Assembly: GCA_963781785.1 (NCBI GenBank)
Contig: CAWAHD010000002.1
Span: forward strand, 248,001-312,000
DNA: 64,000 nt
Reading direction: 5' to 3'
Source: CAWAHD01 sp963781785
GTDB lineage: Bacteria > Planctomycetota > Planctomycetia > Isosphaerales > Isosphaeraceae
Shown: positions 56,897 through 64,000 of the stretch, piece after piece
Layout of the letters: the number at the start of each line of letters is the position of its first letter
How positions within the stretch are numbered: position 1 is the first letter of the stretch
Translations under genes and position numbers: made by a program
Notes under the pieces: model-generated
Seen by the model: the letters and a program-made list of their open reading frames with translations, nothing else
The model's database searches: none
What the model was told of the DNA's origin: nothing

Positions 56897-59653
56897 TTAG
56901 CGAGGTTCCGCGGGAGCCGTCGTCGCCGGCTGAGCATGCTTGACGAAGTAGGCCTTCTTGCCGCCTTTGAGAATCGACTCCGGCGTCATGGTCGCGAACA
57001 GATGCATCGTGCGGGCAACCACGCCTGTCCAGCCGGTCTGATGGTTGGCGCCCAGACCAGCCCCGTTGTCTCCGTGAAAATACTCGAAGAACTGCAGGCA
57101 ATCGCGCCAGTGCGGGTCGTCCTGGAACTTCCGCGTCCCCCCGAACACCGGACGCTTGCCATCCTTGTCTTTGAGAAAGATGTTCGCGAGGCGGCGCGCG
57201 ATCTCCTCGGCGACCTGGTACAGGTTCATCTGCCGACCGGAGCCGGTGGGGCATTCCACGGTGAAGTCGTTGCCGTAGTAGGCGTAATACTGGAGCAATG
57301 CCCGGATGATCAGGGCGTTGACCGGCATCCAGATGGGGCCGCGCCAGTTCGAGTTGCCCCCGAACATTCCCGTGTCCGACTCGGCGGGGAGGTACGCCAC
57401 GCGGTATTCCTGGCCGCCCACGGAGATGACATAGGGATGGTCGGAGTGGTAGCGCGAGAGGGAGCGGAGGCCAAACGGGCTCAAGAACTCATTTTCATCA
57501 AGCATCTTCGTCAGCACGCGACGAAGCTTGGTTTCGTCGAGAATCGCAGCGAGGCGACGGCCGGCAAAGCCGGGCTTGAGCGGGTCGTGGATCGAAGCGA
57601 TGACCTCGGGACGACTGACCAGGAACCACTGGAACCGCTCCTCCAGCTCCGGGTGGATCGCGAGCATTTCCCCCTCGAAGACTGTGGCTGCGCACAGGGG
57701 CAGGAGACCGACCATGGACCGAACCTTCAGCCGTTGGGCCTGCCCGTCGGGCAACCGCAGCACGTCGTAGAAAAAGCCGTCCTCCTCATCCCACATGCCG
57801 GAGTCGCCGCCCAGGTGCACCATCGCGGAGGCGATCCAGAGAAAATGTTCGGTGAACTTGAGGACCATGTCGGCGTAATCGGCGTCGGTGCTGGCCAGCT
57901 CAGTCGCGATTTCCAGCATGTTCTGACAGAAGAGCGCCATCCAGGCGGTGCCGTCGGCCTGTTCGAGGTAGCCGCCTGTCGGTAAGGGCGCGCTGCGATC
58001 GAAAACGCCGATGTTGTCGAGGCCCAGGAATCCACCCTCGAACACGTTGCGTCCCGATCGATCCTTGCGGTTGACCCACCACGTGAAGTTCAGGAGCAAC
58101 TTCTGAAAACAGCTCTTGAGCCACTCCTCGTCGCCATGCCCTTCCTGGCCTTTTTCCAAGCGATAGGTGAAGATCGTGGACCACGCGTGCACCGGAGGAT
58201 TGACGTCGCCGAAGTTCCACTCGTAAGCGGGGATCTGACCATTTGGGTGGATGTAGCGTTCGCGCAGCATCAGCTTGAGCTGCTGCTTGCCGAAATCGGC
58301 GTCGACGAGGGAGAGAGACAGCACGTGGAAGGCGAGGTCCCACACGGCGTACCAGGGATACTCCCACTTGTCCGGCATCGAAATGACATCGCCATTGTAC
58401 ATGTGGTGCCAGTGTTCGTTGCGGGGCGCGGCCTTGCGCGACGCCTTGAAGGGATCGGATCCGCGCTCTTCCAACCACTTGTCCACGTCGTAATGGTAGA
58501 ACTGCTTGCTCCACAACATTCCCGCGAGGGCCTGACGCATCACATTGGCGGCGTCTGCGTTGAGGGACTTGGGAATCAAAGCTCTGTAGAACTCGTCAGC
58601 CTCGTTCTTGCGGACTTCGAATACCTTTTCAAATCCGCCGCCAAAGGGACCGGCCGGGTCGCCATTGCTCAGGGCGGCTGGCGGCGGCGCCACGCTGCTG
58701 AGCCGAAGCCGAACCACCTGGCATCCGCCGGCAGGCACACTGAGGTGATAAAGAGCGGCAACCTTCGTCCCCTTCTTCTCGGGATTCACGGCATCCTTGC
58801 GACCGTGGATGATAAAGTCATTGATGCTATCCTTGACATATGGGCTGCGATTGGCGACGCCAAAAATGCGCTGGGTGTTCGTTTCGTTTTCGGTGAAGAG
58901 CAGTGGCACGGCCCCCTCGCAGGCGAGATAGCGCTCTCCCAATTTGGGATCGACGGCCTCGACGATTTGGTGTGACGGAACTGTCGAAACCTCACGGAGA
59001 CCCGGCCTGGCGGACCCCGCCTGCCATGACCACAGGTTCCGGAACCAGAGCGTCGGCAATACGTGCAGCTCGGCCGTTTGCGGACCGCGGTTGTGGATGC
59101 TGATCTGGATCAGAAGGTCCGCGGGGGATGCCTTGGCATACTCCACAAAGACGTCGAAATAGCGGTCCTGATCGAACACACCGGTGTCGAGCAATTCGTA
59201 CTCGAATTCGTTGCGGTTCCGCCCTCGGCTGGTGTTGACCAGTTGGTCGTACGGGTAGGCGGCGTGCGGATACTTGTAGAGGTACTTCATGTACGAGTGG
59301 GTCGGCGTGCTGTCGAGGTAGAAGTAGTATTCCTTGACGTCCTCGCCGTGATTGCTCTCGCTGTTGGTCAGGCCGAAGAGCCGCTCTTTCAAGATCGGGT
59401 CGTTACCGTTCCAGAGCGCCAGCGCGAAGCAGAGCCGCTGGTGATCGTCGGAAATACCCGCCAGGCCGTCTTCGCCCCATCGATACGCTCGCGAGCGGGC
59501 CTGGTCGTGGGTGAAGTAATTCCAGGCGTCGCCGCCTTCGCTGTAGTCTTCGCGCACCGTCCCCCACTGGCGTTCGCTCAAGTACGGTCCCCACTGTTTC
59601 CAGGGAACGGCTCGCGCGCGAGCCTCTTCCAATCGATCGTGTTCCGCCGTCAT
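56897..59653 (-). CDS. MGH1-like glycoside hydrolase (GH63-type)
   Basis: A 918-aa protein with no signal peptide. The N-terminal half is a beta-sandwich domain (DQRYWGTVREDYSEGGDAWNY-like start, YYFYLDSTPTHSYMKYLYKYP). The C-terminal half is an (alpha/alpha)6 barrel with family motifs: PWYAVWDLAFHVLSLSLVDADFGKQQL, QIPAYEWNFGDVNPPVHAWS, GFLGLDNIGVFDRS, DGTAWMALFCQNMLEIA and NSNWRGPIWMPVN. It ends with a low-complexity tail (HAQPATTAPAEPR). Family members act on alpha-glucosides or on mannosyl/glucosylglycerate; the substrate is not determined. It stands alone, divergent from the small gene at 59.9 kb. Confidence 0.88.
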   Translation of the reverse strand: MTAEHDRLEEARARAVPWKQWGPYLSERQWGTVREDYSEGGDAWNYFTHDQARSRAYRWGEDGLAGISDDHQRLCFALALWNGNDPILKERLFGLTNSESNHGEDVKEYYFYLDSTPTHSYMKYLYKYPHAAYPYDQLVNTSRGRNRNEFEYELLDTGVFDQDRYFDVFVEYAKASPADLLIQISIHNRGPQTAELHVLPTLWFRNLWSWQAGSARPGLREVSTVPSHQIVEAVDPKLGERYLACEGAVPLLFTENETNTQRIFGVANRSPYVKDSINDFIIHGRKDAVNPEKKGTKVAALYHLSVPAGGCQVVRLRLSSVAPPPAALSNGDPAGPFGGGFEKVFEVRKNEADEFYRALIPKSLNADAANVMRQALAGMLWSKQFYHYDVDKWLEERGSDPFKASRKAAPRNEHWHHMYNGDVISMPDKWEYPWYAVWDLAFHVLSLSLVDADFGKQQLKLMLRERYIHPNGQIPAYEWNFGDVNPPVHAWSTIFTYRLEKGQEGHGDEEWLKSCFQKLLLNFTWWVNRKDRSGRNVFEGGFLGLDNIGVFDRSAPLPTGGYLEQADGTAWMALFCQNMLEIATELASTDADYADMVLKFTEHFLWIASAMVHLGGDSGMWDEEDGFFYDVLRLPDGQAQRLKVRSMVGLLPLCAATVFEGEMLAIHPELEERFQWFLVSRPEVIASIHDPLKPGFAGRRLAAILDETKLRRVLTKMLDENEFLSPFGLRSLSRYHSDHPYVISVGGQEYRVAYLPAESDTGMFGGNSNWRGPIWMPVNALIIRALLQYYAYYGNDFTVECPTGSGRQMNLYQVAEEIARRLANIFLKDKDGKRPVFGGTRKFQDDPHWRDCLQFFEYFHGDNGAGLGANHQTGWTGVVARTMHLFATMTPESILKGGKKAYFVKHAQPATTAPAEPR

Positions 59654-59925
59654 GTGTGCCTGCGCGGTTCTGACCGGGCGCTTCTGAAGTGAGCCGACGA
59701 AGTGGATCTCGAACTATCGAGCATAACCCGCCGCGGCCATTGCGTCTCTTCGAGTCGGACCGGATTTTCCCTGGCACGGTCATTGCAGGCGGAGAAATCG
59801 CTATTTCCCACAGATCTGGGAAGTCCGTCCCGGCTCAAGGTTGTGCCTTTACGGCCCGGCTTTGGTGCGAGATAATACGCGCGCATGTTCGCGGATCCTC
59901 ACCTCGGAGGAGCGGAAGAAGACGA

Positions 59926-60135
59926 ATGATCACGACACAGAGCCCGGTTGTGGGCATGTATGTCGCCAAGACTTGCCCGGAGCACTGGATTGTGCTGGAC
60001 CACCAGGGCCGATTCTGGATGGTCCCGCCTGGCCAAAACCCCTGGGAGAGACGTCAGCCGTTCGAGCGGACCGAGGACACCGAGCTCGAGCCGATTCCCG
60101 GGCACTACAAGTATGTGCTCGGTTTGCCCGCCTGA
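59926..60135 (+). CDS. Small conserved planctomycete protein, 69 aa
   Basis: Start at 59926 after GGAGG further upstream (59907-59911). MITTQSPVVGMYVAKTCPEHWIVLDHQGRFWMVPPGQNPWERRQPF, with many aromatic and Pro residues, then GHYKYVLGLPA. The pattern looks like a short beta-rich soluble protein. I know no function. It is convergent with the outer-membrane-type gene 15 bp further on. Confidence 0.65.
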   Translation: MITTQSPVVGMYVAKTCPEHWIVLDHQGRFWMVPPGQNPWERRQPFERTEDTELEPIPGHYKYVLGLPA

Positions 60136-60149
60136 ATCCTGCCTCTGGC

Positions 60150-61277
60150 TCACCACGCCTTCATGAACCAGAAGATCATGCCGATGTCGCCGACTCGCTC
60201 ACTGGTCAGGGGCGTCGGTAAACCAGCCAGGAAATACCAGTCGCGGCCCAGGTGGGTGCGGATGCCCGGGGTCAGCGTCACGCCGGTATGTTGACCGTAG
60301 GAAAGCGGGGTGTTCACCACCGCCGAGACGTACCAGGTGAAGTCTCCGAACAGATGCACGTCATGATCGGTCAAGGTCTGACCGATGGCGAGCTGGCTGA
60401 TCAGATTGTCCGTTCCACCGCCGCCGAGCGGGATGTAGTCAGCGATCCCGCCCCGGACCACCCAGCGGCCCGCGAAGTTGTTCCAGAAGCTGACGGCCGG
60501 GATCAGGGCGGTTTTCCCCGCAAGGGGCTGGTTGCCGGTCGGGGTCAGGATGGCGACTTCGCTCGTGAGCGAGAAGTCTTGGGTCTCGTGCAATAAGACA
60601 CGGGGCGTGAACGAAAGATCGCCGAATGTCGTGTGGTTCTTCGACGTCGGCAGCGTGATCCCGGAAGGGAGAATGGTGGGTAACCCGCTGCCAGCGCTGT
60701 TGCGGAGCACAAAGGGGATGTTCGTGATCAGGACCAGGCGACGGCTCAAGGGCGTGAAGATCGTGTAGGAGCCGACGTAGGCGTTGCCCTTCGGACCTTG
60801 GTTGAACGCCTGGCCGAAACTGAAGAACCAGAGCCGGTACAGGTTGCCGTCCGCGGCATTGATCCAGCCCTGCCGGGGCGCGCCGCCGGACCCGTTGGGC
60901 GATGGCACCCAGGCCTCGTTCCAGCCTTCGCTGAAGAGATTCGAGCACAAGAGCGGCCGCCAGGTGTCCGGATCGGGCTTGCCGCAGACGGATTCGGCGA
61001 TCGTGCTCAAGAGCCCCATCTCGACCCGGGGTGAGGCAGGTGCCATGCCGGAGCCGAGGGTGTATGTGGGTTGCGGGACCAAAGTCGACCCGGGGGCCAT
61101 CTCCGGCGGCAATCCTTCATCGATTTCCTCGGCGAGACCCTGCGCCGGCATTCCCGGCGCCGGTAACGGCGGCGTCGGGTTTTGCGCCCGAGCGCGGCCC
61201 GCGCCCATGAAGAAGCAGAGGGCGAGTACGACCGCGAACCGGCCGCCTCGCTGGCGATAAGTCTGGCTTCCTGCCAT
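60150..61277 (-). CDS. Outer-membrane-type beta-barrel protein (MetA/phenol-pathway-like)
   Basis: A 375-aa exported protein. Start 61277 (MAGSQTYRQRGG) leads to a signal peptide (FAVVLALCFFMGAGRARAQ). A proline-rich linker precedes a domain with alternating beta strands: YVGSYTIFTPLSRRLVLITNIPFVLRN, HTTFGDLSFTPRVLLHETQDFSLTSEVAILTPTG, FWNNFAGRWVVRGGIADYIPLGGG and GRDWYFLAGLPTPLTS, ending in an aromatic residue (FWFMKAW). This resembles the transporter-like barrel annotated as MetA-pathway of phenol degradation. Planctomycetes have an outer membrane, so the location is plausible. Substrate unknown. Confidence 0.72.
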   Translation of the reverse strand: MAGSQTYRQRGGRFAVVLALCFFMGAGRARAQNPTPPLPAPGMPAQGLAEEIDEGLPPEMAPGSTLVPQPTYTLGSGMAPASPRVEMGLLSTIAESVCGKPDPDTWRPLLCSNLFSEGWNEAWVPSPNGSGGAPRQGWINAADGNLYRLWFFSFGQAFNQGPKGNAYVGSYTIFTPLSRRLVLITNIPFVLRNSAGSGLPTILPSGITLPTSKNHTTFGDLSFTPRVLLHETQDFSLTSEVAILTPTGNQPLAGKTALIPAVSFWNNFAGRWVVRGGIADYIPLGGGGTDNLISQLAIGQTLTDHDVHLFGDFTWYVSAVVNTPLSYGQHTGVTLTPGIRTHLGRDWYFLAGLPTPLTSERVGDIGMIFWFMKAW

Positions 61278-61646
61278 CGGTCGTCTCTTAATGCATGAAT
61301 GCCGAGCATCCCAACGATTTGAGGGGGGACGCCGGTCGGTCGGCCCTCGTCCGCAATCCATCGCCGCGGGGCCGGTGTGACCCTCTGGGTACATCATCTC
61401 TTCGACCTGAGGTCAGTTCCGGCTTAACTGGAAGTTTCCTCAATGCCGTAATATCCCCATACGTTGTTTTATCCCGCAGAGTCCCCGCCCCAGGTCGACG
61501 GTCACGGACGCCTGATTGTAACGACTGCCTAGACTTTGAGGATGGGGCAGAGTAGGTTGATGGCCGCGGGGCTTTTGCGACGTGGCGTCGCACAGGGAGA
61601 GTGTGGTTTTGGCGCGAACGTCGGCGGTCCTGCGGGAGAACCCATC
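61278..61646. other. Divergent intergenic region
   Basis: This stretch of 369 bp lies between the barrel gene and the Gly-rich protein and must carry both promoters. I see no reliable ORF or hairpin. Confidence 0.35.
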
Positions 61647-62018
61647 ATGACGCGCAGCTTGAAGGGAAGTCTGTTGATCGCCTCGATGCTGGTCGTCCTG
61701 TGGACGACGTCCTCGCAGGCGTGTCACCGGCGTCGGGCTTGTAGGCAAAACGCGTGCTACTACCAATCGGGGTGCACCTACGGGAGCCCCACGGGCTACT
61801 ATTCTTCTGGCCAGGGCGGCTACGTCACCACTGGCGGCGGTTACTACGGTGGCGGGTATCCCGCTGGGTACGGCTACGGCCAGCCCGGCTACGCCCAGCC
61901 CGGCTCCGGGTACGACTTTGGCCGGCCCGGCTACAACCCGGGCGGCATCGGGGGGCCGGCGTCCGGCGTGGGGGTGCGGCCCGGCTTGGGCGCCGGCGGC
62001 TTCGGTCCGGGGCGCTGA
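61647..62018 (+). CDS. Gly/Tyr/Pro-rich secreted protein
   Basis: 123 aa. Start 61647 follows GGGAG; signal peptide SLLIASMLVVLWTTSSQA, then a Cys cluster (ACHRRRACRQNACYYQSGC) and a long Gly-Tyr-Gln-Pro stretch (GYYSSGQGGYVTTGG, GYGYGQPGYAQPG). Such proteins are frequent small exported proteins in planctomycetes; a structural or matrix role is possible. Cysteine-rich mature N-terminus plus glycine-rich tail is the only clue. Confidence 0.75.
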   Translation: MTRSLKGSLLIASMLVVLWTTSSQACHRRRACRQNACYYQSGCTYGSPTGYYSSGQGGYVTTGGGYYGGGYPAGYGYGQPGYAQPGSGYDFGRPGYNPGGIGGPASGVGVRPGLGAGGFGPGR

Positions 62019-62207
62019 AGGGCCACAGGTTGTGCGATCACCCTTCGGGGCGGCCCGGCCGAGACCTGGTGGCTGACTCGGGCAGAGGCTTACACATGAG
62101 GATGCAGCGGCCGGTTATTTCGCTGCCGGCGGCCGGTGAGAAGATTCGCACAGCTATCGAAACGGCCGGGCGTCACTCTGGTGGCGACCCGGCCATTTCG
62201 AGGATCC

Positions 62208-63227
62208 TCAGCGCAGCTTGGCCACGTTCCGCCAAAAGTGCTCCAGGCTTTCGGTGCCACCGAATAAAGTGGTGAAGATCGTCGAGTCGGCGAGCAGGAT
62301 ATCGCCGCCGCGTGCACCTTTGGGCGGCATCCAGATGAATGAATTGAACTCTCGATTCCCTAGAGCGGTGAATGGATGCGGCCGGGACAGGTCGATCGGC
62401 TGTCGCGCCAAAACATGAATGGAGCTCGTATCTTCTGTTGTCAGCGCATAGTGCGGCAGATGCAGATGGAAGTTGAATGTGGTCACTCCATCCAGCAAAC
62501 CGAGTTCGTCCAGATCCTTGTTGATGGACAGAGGGGCGATCTGATCGGTTCCCTGCACGACGGCAGGCCGCAGCCCGAACTGATTGTTTACGGGCACTTT
62601 GAGTCCTTTCATCAGCGAGCGCGTGTACTGGCCGAAACGCTGCTGGCGCGGCACGAGCTCGTCGCCATGATGCTTGTACTCCATCTGGCGCTGCTCTATG
62701 TCGCTGGTGAAGCCGACATCGTGATGCGGCGCCAGGATCAGGCATGTGCCTTGCCGATCGAGCCACTCGCGGATGGCGTCGATCTCCCCCTGGTCGGCTT
62801 CCTGCTCGGAGACGAGGTGGTCCAGGCCGAACACCATCAACGTGTCCGTGTCTGCGAGCACTCTGTCATCGATCGGGAGCTTGTACCCTGCCTGGTCGAT
62901 GCGCTGGTAAACGGCTACGGGATGACCCGTCGTCTCACCCACGATCTGCTGAAAAGCAACGGTGGAGCGGTGGAATAACTCCAGGGTGCCAGCGATCCCC
63001 TGGAGGAAGTTCATCTTATCCCACTCGGATCCTTCGAAGCCCGGCCAGGCGACCCGGCGGACCTCGGTCATGGTCGAGAAACGATTGTCAAGGTCGGTCG
63101 GGTCCCGGTTCGCTTCCCAGGGATAACTCCACGTCCAGTAGATGCTGAAACGTCGTCTTCCCGGCGTGTACGGCCGCGATGCGTGGTTCTGGTTGTAAGT
63201 TCGACCGGTCTGGTTCGTCGCACCCAT
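62208..63227 (-). CDS. Hypothetical protein downstream of a Dyp-type peroxidase
   Basis: A 339-aa soluble protein starting at an ATG with GGGGAAGGA upstream. I see YWTWSYPWEANRDPTD near residue 30, IREWLDRQGTCLILAPHHDVGFTSDIEQRQMEYKHHGDELVPRQQRFG in the middle and FTALGNREFNSFIWMPPKG near the end. The stretch around residue 130 (DTDTLMVFGLDHLVSEQEADQGEIDAIREWL) resembles ThuA/glutamine-amidotransferase-like proteins, but this is weak. It follows the peroxidase gene after 27 bp on the same strand and probably shares its operon. No signal peptide, so possibly a cytoplasmic partner of, or cargo linked to, the peroxidase. Confidence 0.7.
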   Translation of the reverse strand: MGATNQTGRTYNQNHASRPYTPGRRRFSIYWTWSYPWEANRDPTDLDNRFSTMTEVRRVAWPGFEGSEWDKMNFLQGIAGTLELFHRSTVAFQQIVGETTGHPVAVYQRIDQAGYKLPIDDRVLADTDTLMVFGLDHLVSEQEADQGEIDAIREWLDRQGTCLILAPHHDVGFTSDIEQRQMEYKHHGDELVPRQQRFGQYTRSLMKGLKVPVNNQFGLRPAVVQGTDQIAPLSINKDLDELGLLDGVTTFNFHLHLPHYALTTEDTSSIHVLARQPIDLSRPHPFTALGNREFNSFIWMPPKGARGGDILLADSTIFTTLFGGTESLEHFWRNVAKLR

Positions 63228-63254
63228 ACCTGTGTCCTTCCCCTGTTTCGTGAT

Positions 63255-64000
63255 TCAGTGCTGACTCGGGCGGCCATCGGACAGCGTGGCAAGGTACCTT
63301 AGCGCGCTCAAGCCGGGCAGGAAGAAGTACGCTCCTCCCCGGACGGTCGTGAATGCCGGAAGGCCCGTGATTTTCTTGCGGATCGGTCGCTTGGGGATCT
63401 TGAATTCGAGCGTGCCGTCCTGGTTGCCGATGATCGGATCGCGCTCATTGGCGAGTTCGTGGAAGTTCTTATCATTGGCCCAGACGTTTTGCGCGAACTC
63501 GAACTGGCGGATCAGGCTTCCGCAGATGACGAAGGCCGCGATCCCGCGCTCCTGGCCGTCCTCCGGCTCGTCTTCCGGCAGATGCGGCCCATAGGTCGCC
63601 CCGCGTCGAATCATGCGGCGCCGGTTCATGTTAGCGGCCGTGTCCCGCGGGTTCATGCGGCGCATGTGCGAGCCCAGCGGCACGGCGTACCCGTGAGGGT
63701 CTTGTTCCTTGTAATTGAAGTCGTTGTTCCGCTGCGGATCGGCCCCGAGGGCAGGGTCGTCCTTGTCGGGCGCCAGTACGAGCGGGGCTCCGCTGCGCCA
63801 GCGGCCCATGAGCTTGGCGGCGATGAGTTCCTGTTCCTCCGGCGTCTGGCCGTGCTCGCGCAGGAAGTCTCGGAACGCTCCCACGTGCTCCTCCATGCGG
63901 CGGTAGGCCGCGTAGCTGCCGTTGCGGCGGAGGATCTCCGGCTCGGGCTGGCTGGCCACAAAGCCGTCTTCGTCGGGGTAGCCGAGGATGAATTCGCCCG
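63255..64000 (-). CDS. Dyp-type peroxidase, C-terminal part (cut by window edge)
   Basis: The visible 248 codons begin at the window edge with GEFILGYPDEDGF and continue through FRDFLREHGQTPEEQELIAAKLMGRW. The heme-ligand region is GSHMRRMNPRDT (proximal His), followed by RRRMIRRGATYGP, AAFVICGSLIRQFEFAQNVWAND and the C-terminal VRGGAYFFLPGLSALRYLA, all typical of Dyp-type peroxidases. These haem enzymes oxidise dyes and phenolics with peroxide, and several are encapsulin cargo; no C-terminal cargo peptide is obvious here. The start lies outside the window. Confidence 0.9.
   Translation of the reverse strand, partial: GEFILGYPDEDGFVASQPEPEILRRNGSYAAYRRMEEHVGAFRDFLREHGQTPEEQELIAAKLMGRWRSGAPLVLAPDKDDPALGADPQRNNDFNYKEQDPHGYAVPLGSHMRRMNPRDTAANMNRRRMIRRGATYGPHLPEDEPEDGQERGIAAFVICGSLIRQFEFAQNVWANDKNFHELANERDPIIGNQDGTLEFKIPKRPIRKKITGLPAFTTVRGGAYFFLPGLSALRYLATLSDGRPSQH

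Overview
The window looks like chromosomal DNA of a high-GC planctomycete (Planctomycetota, most like the Isosphaeraceae/Gemmataceae lineage). The evidence is three very large membrane Ser/Thr kinases with TPR tails, two of them paired with planctomycete-type ECF sigma factors; two surface proteins with the N-terminal LEPR-XLL-like signature (LESRALLS, LETRVLL); DUF4058, NIPSNAP and SUFU-family proteins; and dispersed palindromic repeats of the TTTCGCGGAGCGAAA kind. No rRNA, tRNA or CRISPR array was recognised.

Layout. 0.1-4.2 kb (minus strand): a secreted repeat protein, a SUFU-family protein, a Tat-exported enolase-superfamily enzyme and pyridoxamine-phosphate oxidase. 4.5-7.0 kb (plus): a CbiMN-CbiQ-CbiO cobalt/nickel ECF transporter operon, closed by a tandem palindromic repeat. 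7.2-16.9 kb: two kinase-TPR genes, an HD-GYP protein and an ECF sigma factor. 17-26 kb: a D-amino-acid oxidase, an Ala/Glu-rich protein with 12-residue repeats, small membrane and enzyme genes, a regulator-propeller protein and an ISL3 insertion sequence. 26-32.5 kb: accessory-looking genes (an orphan phage/T6SS-type baseplate OB protein, two HEAT-repeat proteins, a thioesterase, DUF4058) between two 120-bp direct repeats and other repeats. 32.7-37.7 kb: a 1382-aa sedolisin-type protease with five near-identical 101-aa repeats, and a LexA-type HTH fused to a pRiA4b ORF-3 domain. 38.5-46.7 kb: one 8.2-kb alpha-2-macroglobulin-like gene. 47-53.6 kb: a LEPR-XLL anchored protein, then an ECF sigma factor coupled by ATGA overlap to a third kinase-TPR gene. 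53.6-55.5 kb: repeat-rich non-coding DNA. 55.5-64 kb: a truncated HNH nuclease, a membrane protein, a GH63-type glycosidase, an outer-membrane-type protein, a Gly/Tyr-rich secreted protein, and a Dyp-type peroxidase with a downstream partner, cut by the window edge.

An overriding feature is the number of single-base frameshifts. At least fourteen sites in eight genes interrupt frames whose two halves join into clearly conserved proteins. Several lie in short homopolymers or GC runs, so assembly error is the simplest explanation. I merged the halves into single gene entries and give the shift site in each. Functionally the window is dominated by signalling (sigma-kinase pairs, HD-GYP, propeller) and by very large exported proteins. 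I see no complete, obviously new defence system; the most distinctive items are the sigma-kinase modules, the HTH-pRiA4b fusion, the repeat-bearing protease and the families of palindromic repeats.
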